From Chitinophaga pinensis (lineage in GTDB: Bacteria; Bacteroidota; Bacteroidia; Flavobacteriales; Flavobacteriaceae), in the NCBI GenBank assembly GCA_945873505.1, contig CAMCDQ010000005.1, positions 1-64,000 on the forward strand: 64,000 bases of DNA, read 5' to 3'. The notes beneath the pieces are model-generated. The model was not told the DNA's origin, searched no databases, and was given only the letters and a program-made list of their open reading frames with translations. Below, one piece after another: positions 51,231-59,457 of the stretch. Every line of letters begins with the position of its first letter. Within the stretch, counting starts at the first letter, position 1. A program made the translations under genes and the position numbers.

Positions 51231-51965
51231 ATGAAATTGTCTCAAATCAAATTTGTAATTTTCTTTCTATTTTTAATTGTACAAATCAGTTTCTCACAAT
51301 CGGAAACTGTTTACAAGGGCAAAATTCTATATAATAATTTCCCCATTGAAAACATTGAAATAATCAACTGAAATTCAGAAAAAAGTGCCTTTTCAAATAG
51401 TGCGGGCGAATTTTCAATTGCAGCAAATGCAGAAGATGTAGTAGTTTTTGCATCAAAACTTTACGAATACATAAGAATTTCTGTTCAATCGGAATACCTG
51501 AATAATTTTATTCAAATCATATCATTAATAAAAAAACCTGAAGAACTTAAAGAAGTAATTATTACAAAAATAAAATGGCAACATATTGGCTCAGATAAAA
51601 ACGCATCCAACCAAATTGCTTTAGACAAGATGCAATCACAAATAAAAAACCCATTTATTTATGACGGAAGCATTACAAATGGCCCTGATTTAATAAAAAT
51701 CGGAAAATTAATAATCGATTTATTTAAAAAAGACAAAACTGAAACCAAAAATAAAATTCCTGAAATTAAATTTTATGAATTAGCAAAAAACAAAAATTAC
51801 CAAGAATATTACAGTAAAAGTTTAAATTTAAAACCAGACGAAATAGAACTATTTCTACAATTTTGTGACGCCGATCCAAAATCTAAAATTGTTGCTCAAA
51901 ACAATAATTCTTTAGAAATGATGGACTTTTTATTTGCAAAAAACCTTGAATTCAAAAAACTATAA
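51231..51965 (+). pseudogene. Secreted carboxypeptidase-regulatory-like domain protein interrupted by one in-frame TGA
   Basis: MKLSQIKFVIFFLFLIVQISFSQSETVYKGKILYNNFPIENIEIIN*NSEKSAFSNSAGEFSIAANAEDVVVFASKLYEYIRISV...; stop at 51369-51371, same frame continues to 51965. Confidence 0.8.
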
Positions 51966-52004
51966 AAAAATGTTTTTTACACGTACTCGACTGAATACTA
52001 AAAA

Positions 52005-52021
52005 ACTGAACACTGAACACT
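52005..52021 (+). repeat. Short tandem unit array (ACTGAAC units)
   Basis: ACTGAACACTGAACACT next to the tspO stop. Confidence 0.7.
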
Positions 52022-52499
52022 ACCCTCGATTCAACCACCAAATACTGGCGTTCAAAACAGAAGCAAAACTCACCCAAAGTAGATACGGAATAAATAAATA
52101 ACCCGCAATTTTATCGATTTTTCCAAATTGAACGTACGTTTCATAAATCATCAGCCACAAGAGTACAATTTCTATTAAAGCCAACATTGGGTTGTGCAAA
52201 CCGAAAAACAATATCGACCACAAAGCATTCAACGCCAACTGAATCGCAAAGAAAATCAACGCTTTTTTTACCAATTCTCTATTCGTGTCTATTCTGTTCC
52301 AAACCAATCCTGCGGCAATTCCCATCATAATGTAAAGCATCGACCAAACTGGCGCAAAAACCCAACTCGGTGGATTAAAACTTGGTTTTACTAAGTTAGG
52401 AAACCAAGTGTTAACGCTTGATCTTGTTGCCATTCCAGAAAAATAACCAATCGCCAGACACGTTGCAACAACAATTAAAATTCGTTTATATTTGTTCAT
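52020..52499 (-). CDS. tspO: TspO/MBR family protein
   Basis: ATRSSVNTWFPNLVKPSFNPPSWVFAPVWSMLYIMMGIAAGLVW, ALNALWSILFFGLHNPMLAL. Confidence 0.93.
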   Translation of the reverse strand: MNKYKRILIVVATCLAIGYFSGMATRSSVNTWFPNLVKPSFNPPSWVFAPVWSMLYIMMGIAAGLVWNRIDTNRELVKKALIFFAIQLALNALWSILFFGLHNPMLALIEIVLLWLMIYETYVQFGKIDKIAGYLFIPYLLWVSFASVLNASIWWLNRG

Positions 52500-52579
52500 A
52501 ATTATTTGATTTACACAACAAATTTAAGGAAACTTTGCGTTGAATAGTCAAATAAATATATCATATAAATCAAAAAAAG

Positions 52580-52587
52580 TATCTTTG
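52580..52587 (+). promoter_or_regulatory. TAnnTTTG -7 promoter element upstream of mvaD
   Basis: TATCTTTG 18 nt before the ATG. Confidence 0.6.
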
Positions 52588-52605
52588 TAAAAATTAGTAC
52601 CGTTT

Positions 52606-53706
52606 ATGAGTTCAGCAAACGATTTTATACCATCAAAATACAAACATTCTTTAGAAAAAGGAGCTTTTTCGTGGAGTGCACCAAGCAACATTGCATTAGT
52701 GAAATATTGGGGGAAAAAAGACGACCAGAATAATCAAATTCCCGCAAATCCTTCCTTGAGTTTTACATTAAATTCTTGTAAAACAGAAACTAAATTGGCT
52801 TTTGCCAAAAAAAATAACGACGGAAATTTCTCTTTTGATTTACTATTTGAAGGAAAACCAAAAGAAGATTTCAAACCTAAAATTCAGAAATTTTTAGAAC
52901 GCATTGAAATTTATTTATCTTTTTTGAAAGACTATCATTTCACAATCGACACTCGAAATACTTTTCCACACAGCTCAGGAATTGCATCGTCAGCTTCTGG
53001 AATGGCGGCTTTGGCGATGAATTTTATGAGTGTAGAAAAATTGCTAAACCCTGAAATGACATCCGATTATTTCTATAAAAAAGCTTCGTTTTTGGCTCGA
53101 TTGGGCTCGGGAAGCGCTTGCAGAAGTGTCAAAGGAAGCGTTGTTGTTTGGGGAAATCATACAAATATTTCAGGAAGTTCCGATTTGTTTGGAGTGGAGT
53201 TTCCAAATGTAATTCACGATAATTTCAAAAACTATCAAGATACAATATTGCTGGTTGACAAAGGCGAAAAGCAAGTTTCGAGCACGATTGGACACGATTT
53301 AATGCACGGTCATCCATTTGCCGAAAGGCGATTCAAACAAGCACACGAAAATTTAGATGCGTTAATTTCTATTTTTGAAAGTGGCGATTTAACTGAATTT
53401 ATCAAAATTGTAGAAAGCGAAGCCTTGACTTTACACGCAATGATGATGACTTCAATTCCTTATTTTATACTGATGAAACCCAACACTTTGGAAATTATAA
53501 ATGCCATTTGGAAATTCAGAAATGAAACTCAAATTCCTTTGTGTTTCACATTGGATGCCGGCGCAAATGTGCATGTATTGTACCCAGAAAACGTTAAGGA
53601 GGAAGTTTTAACATTTATTAAGAACGAATTAGTTGGCTATTGTCAAAATGGTCAGTACATTTGTGATGAAATTGGATTTGGAAGTCAATTGATAATTAAT
53701 AATTGA
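52606..53706 (+). CDS. mvaD: Diphosphomevalonate decarboxylase
   Basis: SAPSNIALVKYWGKKDDQNNQIPANPSLSFTL, SSGIASSASGMAALAM, ARLGSGSACRSVKGSVVVW, DAGANVHVLYP. Confidence 0.95.
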   Translation: MSSANDFIPSKYKHSLEKGAFSWSAPSNIALVKYWGKKDDQNNQIPANPSLSFTLNSCKTETKLAFAKKNNDGNFSFDLLFEGKPKEDFKPKIQKFLERIEIYLSFLKDYHFTIDTRNTFPHSSGIASSASGMAALAMNFMSVEKLLNPEMTSDYFYKKASFLARLGSGSACRSVKGSVVVWGNHTNISGSSDLFGVEFPNVIHDNFKNYQDTILLVDKGEKQVSSTIGHDLMHGHPFAERRFKQAHENLDALISIFESGDLTEFIKIVESEALTLHAMMMTSIPYFILMKPNTLEIINAIWKFRNETQIPLCFTLDAGANVHVLYPENVKEEVLTFIKNELVGYCQNGQYICDEIGFGSQLIINN

Positions 53707-53715
53707 TAATTGATA
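53687..53715 (+). repeat. Left inverted repeat of the four-helix-bundle cassette
   Basis: AATTGATAATTAATAATTGATAATTGATA. Confidence 0.85.
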
Positions 53716-53730
53716 GTGTAAAATTAAAGA

Positions 53731-54081
53731 ATGGAGAAAAGAAACGTTATCAAAGAAAAATCATTTTTATTTGCAATTGAAATCGTTGGTCTTTATAAAG
53801 TTTTAGCCGAAAGAAAAGAGTTTGTTTTATCAAAACAAGTTTTACGTTCTGGGACATCAATTGGAGCAAATATTAGAGAAGCAGAACATGCGCAAAGTAA
53901 AGCTGATTTTATACATAAATTATCGATTTCACTAAAAGAAGCTAACGAAACAGAATATTGGTTAGATTTATTGTATGAAACGAAATATATAAATCAAATT
54001 GAATTTGAAAATCTAAAATCTAAAATAATAGAATTATTAAAATTGTTAACTAGCATTATTAACACTTCTAAATCAAAATAA
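53731..54081 (+). CDS. Four helix bundle protein (23S rRNA-intervening-sequence protein/S23 family)
   Basis: VIKEKSFLFAIEIVGLYKVL, VLSKQVLRSGTSIGANIREAEHAQSKADFIHKLSISLKEANETEYWLDLL. Confidence 0.94.
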   Translation: MEKRNVIKEKSFLFAIEIVGLYKVLAERKEFVLSKQVLRSGTSIGANIREAEHAQSKADFIHKLSISLKEANETEYWLDLLYETKYINQIEFENLKSKIIELLKLLTSIINTSKSK

Positions 54082-54082
54082 T

Positions 54083-54111
54083 TATTAATTATCCATTGTT
54101 AATTATCAATT
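54083..54111 (-). repeat. Right inverted repeat of the four-helix-bundle cassette
   Basis: Reverse complement AATTGATAATTAACAATGGATAATTAATA matches the left repeat at 26 of 29 positions. Confidence 0.85.
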
Positions 54112-54117
54112 AAAAAA

Positions 54118-55056
54118 ATGAAAGGACCATTATTTTATTCGAAAATATTACTCTTTGGGGAATACGGAATTATTCGTGATTCTAAAGGATTGTCAATTCC
54201 GTATAATTTTTATAATGGCGCACTAAAAAGCGACAAAAATTCTTCTGAAGAAGCCATAAAATCAAATGGGAATTTGAAACGATTTGTAACCTATTTAGAA
54301 ACCTTACAAAACGAACATCCTGAATTAGTGACTTTTGATTTATTGGAATTGAAAAACAATGTTGAAGCAGGAATGTATTTTGATTCCAGCATTCCACAAG
54401 GTTACGGCGTGGGCAGTAGTGGCGCACTTGTAGCAGCGATTTATGATAAATATGCTCAAAATAAAATTACCGTTTTAGAGAATTTAACCAGAGGAAAATT
54501 ACTTACTTTAAAAAATATTTTCTCTCAAATGGAATCTTTTTTTCACGGGAAAAGTTCAGGATTAGATCCTTTAAACAGCTATTTGAGTATTCCAATTCTA
54601 ATCAATTCTAAAGATAATATTGAAGCAACTGGCATTCCAACGCAAAGTTTGAACGGAAAAGGTGCTGTGTTTTTATTAGATTCAGGTATTGTCGGAGAAA
54701 CTGCTCCGATGGTAACTATTTTTATGGAAAACCTTAAAGACAAAGGATTTCGCACGATGTTAAAATCGCAATTTATCAAACATACCGATGCTTGCGTTGA
54801 AAATTTCCTTGGTGGCGATATGAAATCATTATTCCAAAACACCAAAAAATTATCAAAAGTGGTTTTGAATAATTTTAAACCAATGATTCCAGAACAATTT
54901 CACGGCATCTGGCAAGAAGGAATTGACTCAAATGATTACTATTTAAAACTTTGCGGCTCAGGCGGCGGCGGCTATATTCTTGGTTTTACAGAAGATTTAG
55001 AAAAAGCAAAATTGTCGCTGAAAGACTATAAATTGGAAGTTGTGTATCAATTTTAG
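54118..55056 (+). CDS. GHMP kinase, mevalonate kinase-like
   Basis: YSKILLFGEYGIIRDSKGLSIPY, GYGVGSSGALVAAIYDKYA, FFHGKSSGLDPLNSYL, LCGSGGGGYILGF. Confidence 0.9.
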   Translation: MKGPLFYSKILLFGEYGIIRDSKGLSIPYNFYNGALKSDKNSSEEAIKSNGNLKRFVTYLETLQNEHPELVTFDLLELKNNVEAGMYFDSSIPQGYGVGSSGALVAAIYDKYAQNKITVLENLTRGKLLTLKNIFSQMESFFHGKSSGLDPLNSYLSIPILINSKDNIEATGIPTQSLNGKGAVFLLDSGIVGETAPMVTIFMENLKDKGFRTMLKSQFIKHTDACVENFLGGDMKSLFQNTKKLSKVVLNNFKPMIPEQFHGIWQEGIDSNDYYLKLCGSGGGGYILGFTEDLEKAKLSLKDYKLEVVYQF

Positions 55057-55083
55057 ATTGCAATACATTTAAAAATTGAAGAA

Positions 55084-55995
55084 ATGTTAAGCAGAAAAAG
55101 CAAACTTTTAATAATGAAAATTGTCAGTTTGTTCTCTGTCGTTCGGGGCTATAACATTCCCATAATCGTTTTAGCGCAATACCTTTCCGCAATATTTATT
55201 TTGGCTCCCGAAAAAAGAGGAATGCACGTTCTTTTAGATTCCAATTTGTTTCTTATTGTTTTGGCTTCGGCATTAACCATCGCCTCGGGCTACATAATCA
55301 ATAGCTTTTACGATAGCAAAAAAGATTTAATCAACCGCCCAAACAAATCCATTTTAGATCGATTAGTAAGTCAGAAAACCAAACTTAAAGTTTATTTTAT
55401 ACTCAATTTTGTGGTTGCTTTATTGTCTTTTTTAATTTCATTTCGTGCTTTTTTATTCTTTTCCGTTTACATATTTCTCATTTGGTTTTATTCCCATAAA
55501 GTTAAAAAATTCGTAATTATAGGAAATTTAATGGCAACATTCATGGCGGTTTTGCCCTTCTTTGCCATACTTTTATATTACAAAAACTTCTATGAAGTCA
55601 TTCTTGCACACGCCACTTTCTTGTTTTTATTACTCTTAATTCGAGAAATGATAAAAGATTTGGAAAATATAAAAGGGGATTTGGCTAATGATTACCAAAC
55701 AATTCCCATTTTATACGGCGAAACTATTTCCAAAAAAATCATTACTTTTTTGTCTGTATTAACCGTGATTCCAATTTACATTTTAATAGAAAAATTCGAT
55801 GTTGGCTACATGGATATCTACTTTTATTCTTGCTTGATCGTTCTGATTTTCTTTTTGCTATACCTTTGGAAATCAACCACAAAAGAACAGTTTTTATTGC
55901 TTCACAATGTTCTGAAATTCCTAATTGTAGCAGGTGTTTTTTGCATTGTACTCATAAATCCAGTCCTATTATTTCATTTTAAAAATTTGTTTTAA
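55084..55995 (+). CDS. UbiA family prenyltransferase (geranylgeranylglycerol-phosphate geranylgeranyltransferase-like)
   Basis: SGYIINSFYDSKKDLINRPNKSI (NxxxDxxxD-like), REMIKDLENIKGDLANDYQTIPILYG. Confidence 0.88.
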   Translation: MLSRKSKLLIMKIVSLFSVVRGYNIPIIVLAQYLSAIFILAPEKRGMHVLLDSNLFLIVLASALTIASGYIINSFYDSKKDLINRPNKSILDRLVSQKTKLKVYFILNFVVALLSFLISFRAFLFFSVYIFLIWFYSHKVKKFVIIGNLMATFMAVLPFFAILLYYKNFYEVILAHATFLFLLLLIREMIKDLENIKGDLANDYQTIPILYGETISKKIITFLSVLTVIPIYILIEKFDVGYMDIYFYSCLIVLIFFLLYLWKSTTKEQFLLLHNVLKFLIVAGVFCIVLINPVLLFHFKNLF

Positions 55996-56007
55996 TTGTT
56001 TTTTTGA

Positions 56008-56037
56008 AGCTACCTGCCGGCGGGCAGGTCAGGGCTA
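56008..56037 (-). repeat. Dispersed intergenic element, TAGCCC family, minimal copy E (30 bp)
   Basis: Minus strand TAGCCCTGA-CCTGCCCGCCGGCAGG-TAGCT: the conserved ends enclosing only a GC-rich hairpin. Confidence 0.75.
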
Positions 56038-56173
56038 AGAATTTTGGAACAATTACATTTTTAATACCGTATTTAATTTTTAGGCAACTACCTTTTTCTA
56101 AATGAAATCTATTACTAATTAGATCGTTATGGTTTTATAACTCGCAATTATCAATTGTCACGCTTATAAATGG

Positions 56174-56181
56174 TATCTTTG
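56174..56181 (+). promoter_or_regulatory. TAnnTTTG -7 promoter element
   Basis: TATCTTTG 18 nt before the 56200 ATG. Confidence 0.6.
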
Positions 56182-56199
56182 CAAAAATTATAGAATATT

Positions 56200-57138
56200 A
56201 TGAATAACAAGGAAGGCAATAATAATAAAAGCGGCGGTAGAGCGAACAGTTCAAGACCAAGCTCTAATAAGCCAACCCGAGCCGGAGGCGAACGGAGCGG
56301 AGCAAAACCTGCGATGCAAAAACGGGCACAAGGACCTAAAAAAGTAAAAATAAATACTAAAGTTGCAGCAATTGCGTCGGATAAAGTGGAGAAAAAACCG
56401 AATCAAGCGCCAAAAAGACCGAAAGTAAAAGACGAAATTCGTTTGAATAAATACATTGCAAATTCGGGTGCTTGCTCTCGTCGTGATGCCGATATTTACA
56501 TACAATCTGGGAATGTAAAAGTGAATGGAATTCCTGTTATTGAGATGGGATATATGGTGAAACCGGGCGATGTAGTGAATTTTGACGGGAATGTTTTGAC
56601 TCCTGAAAAGAAAGAATATATCTTGTTGAACAAGCCAAAAAACTTTACAACAGCATTGGACGAAGGTCAAGAATACCGCAATGTTTTGGAATTAGTGAAA
56701 GGTTCTACGACTTCAAAAATTGGAGCTGTGGGAAGAATGGATAAAAATACAACGGGTTTATTGTTGTTTACAAATGACACGGATATGATTCGTAAATTTA
56801 CGTTGCCAACAAACAAATCATCAAAAATTTACCAAGTTTCTTTAGACAAAAACTTGAAATTTGAGGATTTAGAAAAAATCAATAAAGGTTTGGTTTTGGA
56901 CGGTCACCGCGTTTTTGTAGAAGATGTAAGTTACATTGAAGGAGAATCAAAAAGTGAAATCGGACTGAAATTGCGTTCTTCAAATGTGAAAGTGGTTCGT
57001 TCTATTTTTGAACATTTCAGTTATGATGTTTTAAGAATTGACAGAGTTGCTTTTGCAGGTTTAACCAAGAAAAATTTACCTCGTGGAAATTGGAGAATGT
57101 TGACAGAACAAGAAATTATCAACTTGAAAAACTCTTAA
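56200..57138 (+). CDS. RluB/RsuA family pseudouridine synthase with long basic N-terminal tail
   Basis: S4 domain IRLNKYIANSGACSRRDADIYIQSGNVKVNG, VGRMDKNTTGLLLFTND. Confidence 0.94.
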   Translation: MNNKEGNNNKSGGRANSSRPSSNKPTRAGGERSGAKPAMQKRAQGPKKVKINTKVAAIASDKVEKKPNQAPKRPKVKDEIRLNKYIANSGACSRRDADIYIQSGNVKVNGIPVIEMGYMVKPGDVVNFDGNVLTPEKKEYILLNKPKNFTTALDEGQEYRNVLELVKGSTTSKIGAVGRMDKNTTGLLLFTNDTDMIRKFTLPTNKSSKIYQVSLDKNLKFEDLEKINKGLVLDGHRVFVEDVSYIEGESKSEIGLKLRSSNVKVVRSIFEHFSYDVLRIDRVAFAGLTKKNLPRGNWRMLTEQEIINLKNS

Positions 57139-57184
57139 ATAAGTCGAAATTTTTAATGTCGTAAAGTAAAAAGTCTCAAAAATA

Positions 57185-57547
57185 ATGACCCCAGAAAATT
57201 TACAATCTATCGCTTTTAAATGGTTTGATGCTTTCAATAATCACAATTTGGAGCAGCTTTTGTCTTTATATGATGATGAAGCGGAACATTTCAGTCCAAA
57301 ATTAAAAATACACAAACCAGAAACCAACGGTTTGGTAGTTGGAAAACAGGCGTTGCGAGAATGGTGGCAAGATGCGTTTGCACGTTTGCCGAGTTTGAAT
57401 TACAAAGTGACTTCGCTTACCGCAAATGGCGATCGGGTTTTCATGGAATACATTCGTTCTGTTGCCGGTGAGGAAAATATGCTAGTAGCAGAAGTACTAA
57501 TTGTGCGAGAAGGCAAAATCATTGCTTCTAGGGTGTATCACGGGTAG
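57185..57547 (+). CDS. Nuclear transport factor 2 (SnoaL-like) family protein
   Basis: KWFDAFNNHNLEQLLSLYDDEAEHFSP, GKQALREWWQDAFARLP. Confidence 0.88.
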   Translation: MTPENLQSIAFKWFDAFNNHNLEQLLSLYDDEAEHFSPKLKIHKPETNGLVVGKQALREWWQDAFARLPSLNYKVTSLTANGDRVFMEYIRSVAGEENMLVAEVLIVREGKIIASRVYHG

Positions 57548-57581
57548 GTTTATTCGTGAAGAAAAGTTTAATTGGTGATGC

Positions 57582-57640
57582 GGTTAATCGGTTAATCGGG
57601 AAGGAAGGTTAATCGGGTAGAAAAGGTTAATCGTTTAATC
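57582..57640 (+). repeat. Interspersed short tandem units GGTTAATCG
   Basis: GGTTAATCG GTTAATCGGG aaggaa GGTTAATCGGG tagaaaa GGTTAATCG TTTAATC. Confidence 0.85.
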
Positions 57641-57743
57641 TGAATTTATTTCAGATTCTTAAGGTTGATTGAAACTTTGAATATTTAAGGATATCCTAAA
57701 CAAACTTTTCCCAATTCTCATTTCACTTTCAAACTTTTCAAGC

Positions 57744-57751
57744 TATCTTTG
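57744..57751 (+). promoter_or_regulatory. TAnnTTTG -7 promoter element upstream of mrp
   Basis: TATCTTTG 42 nt before the ATG. Confidence 0.55.
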
Positions 57752-57792
57752 TACTCTAAATTTTTAGATTAATTTAGATCAAGAAAACGGAA

Positions 57793-58923
57793 ATGAAAAT
57801 AGATAAAAAAGACATTCTCAAAGCATTAGAAACAATAACTATTGCTGGCGAAGGAAAAAATATGGTAGAAAGTGGTGCTGTCACAAATGTGGTAACTTTT
57901 GGAGATGAAATAATCGTAGATTTAGTTTTGCACACACCCGCAATGCACATCAAAAAAAGAGCCGAAGACGACATCAAAAAAATCCTCCACGAATTGGTTT
58001 CTAAAGAGGCCAAAATCAAAGTAAATATTAAAGTTGAAACGCCAGAAGCCAATACTATCAAAGGGAAAGCTGTTCCTGGTATGAGAAATATCATCGCTAT
58101 TGCTTCTGGAAAAGGAGGCGTTGGAAAATCAACAGTTACGGCAAACTTAGCGGTTACATTAGCAAAAATGGGATTCAAAGTTGGGATTTTAGATGCCGAT
58201 ATTTACGGGCCTTCCATGCCAATTATGTTCGATGTAGAATCTGAAAAACCAATTTCAGTTACCGTTGACGGAAAATCAAAAATGAAACCGGTTGAAAGCT
58301 ACGAAGTAAAAATCTTATCCATTGGATTTTTCACAGCACCAAGTCAAGCCGTTATTTGGCGAGGACCAATGGCTTCAAAAGCACTAAACCAAATGATTTT
58401 TGATGCCGATTGGGGCGAATTGGATTTTATGTTACTCGATTTACCACCCGGAACAGGCGACATCCATCTTTCCATCGTGCAAGCATTACCAATTACTGGC
58501 GTCGTAGTAGTAAGCACGCCACAAGCTGTAGCACTTGCCGATGCTAAAAAAGGGGTTTCCATGTTTACATCAGAAAGTATCAACGTTCCCGTTTTGGGAA
58601 TTATCGAAAATATGGCGTACTTTACACCCGAGGAATTGCCTGAAAACAAATACTATATCTTTGGAAAAGAAGGCGCAAAAAACCTTGCCGAAGATTTAAA
58701 TGTTCCCTTCCTTGGCGAAGTTCCAATTGTTCAATCCATTCGTGAAGCGGGTGATTACGGTCGTCCAGCAGCCTTGCAAACGGGATCTGTAACCGAAAAA
58801 GTGTTTGAAGAAATTACACGAAAAGTCGTTCAGGAAGTCGTGAACAGAAATGAAAATTTACCCGCTACCGAAGCCGTAAAAATTACAACAATGGCGGGTT
58901 GCTCTGCCGTTAAAAATAAATAA
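57793..58923 (+). CDS. Mrp/NBP35 family P-loop ATPase, iron-sulfur carrier
   Basis: IIAIASGKGGVGKSTVTANLAV, GILDADIYGPSMPIMF, LDLPPGTGDIHLS. Confidence 0.95.
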   Translation: MKIDKKDILKALETITIAGEGKNMVESGAVTNVVTFGDEIIVDLVLHTPAMHIKKRAEDDIKKILHELVSKEAKIKVNIKVETPEANTIKGKAVPGMRNIIAIASGKGGVGKSTVTANLAVTLAKMGFKVGILDADIYGPSMPIMFDVESEKPISVTVDGKSKMKPVESYEVKILSIGFFTAPSQAVIWRGPMASKALNQMIFDADWGELDFMLLDLPPGTGDIHLSIVQALPITGVVVVSTPQAVALADAKKGVSMFTSESINVPVLGIIENMAYFTPEELPENKYYIFGKEGAKNLAEDLNVPFLGEVPIVQSIREAGDYGRPAALQTGSVTEKVFEEITRKVVQEVVNRNENLPATEAVKITTMAGCSAVKNK

Positions 58924-58962
58924 TTAGAGCGTTTAAACCATCTAATTGATACCTAAAAAGTT

Positions 58963-59202
58963 ATGACAATAGAAGAATTAACAACAAACGTAGAAAAAGC
59001 CCTCGAAGAAATCAGACCATTTTTGAATTCCGACGGCGGCGACATTTCACTCATTTCCATCGAGGACGGAAAACACGTCAAAGTGCGTCTCGAAGGGGCT
59101 TGCGTAGGATGTAGCGTAAATCAAATGACACTAAAAATCGGCGTGGAGACAACCATAAAAAAGTTTGCTCCACAAATTGAAACGGTCATAAATATAAATT
59201 AA
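58963..59202 (+). CDS. NifU family protein (Nfu-type Fe-S scaffold)
   Basis: EIRPFLNSDGGDISLISIEDGKHVKVRLEGACVGCSVNQMTLKIGVE (CxxC). Confidence 0.95.
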   Translation: MTIEELTTNVEKALEEIRPFLNSDGGDISLISIEDGKHVKVRLEGACVGCSVNQMTLKIGVETTIKKFAPQIETVININ

Positions 59203-59209
59203 AGCATTT

Positions 59210-59353
59210 GGGCGTGACCCTATTTGCAATCACGATTTGATATAAATTCACGTTCAGTTTTTGCAAATACGGTCGGGCTTTTCGCTGCAAGTCCTCGTCA
59301 AGTTCCGCTTCGCTACACTTGTCTGTGGGCTTTTCGCTTCACTCCCTCACGCG
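59210..59353 (+). repeat. Structured intergenic element GGGCGTGACCC...GGTCGGGCT...CCTCACGCG
   Basis: Arms CCCTATTTGCAA ... TTGCAAATACGGTCGGGC; high-GC island in an AT-rich gap; TTTCGCT/CAAGTCCTCGTCAAG motifs. Confidence 0.7.
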
Positions 59354-59457
59354 CTTCAGATACCGAATCACAATTTTTCATAACTGACAATTATCATATA
59401 CTAAACGCATTCTATTTTTAATCTTTGTAACTTTAAAATTCTTTTAACTTTTTAAAA

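Noticed and set aside
53731-54081. Four-helix-bundle gene considered as a 23S rRNA intervening sequence
   Set aside because: No rRNA gene is nearby; it lies between isoprenoid genes.
59224-59421. 65-aa plus-strand ORF in the repeat island
   Set aside because: It overlaps the structured intergenic element, has no known domain, and its apparent coding is explained by the open repeat sequence.
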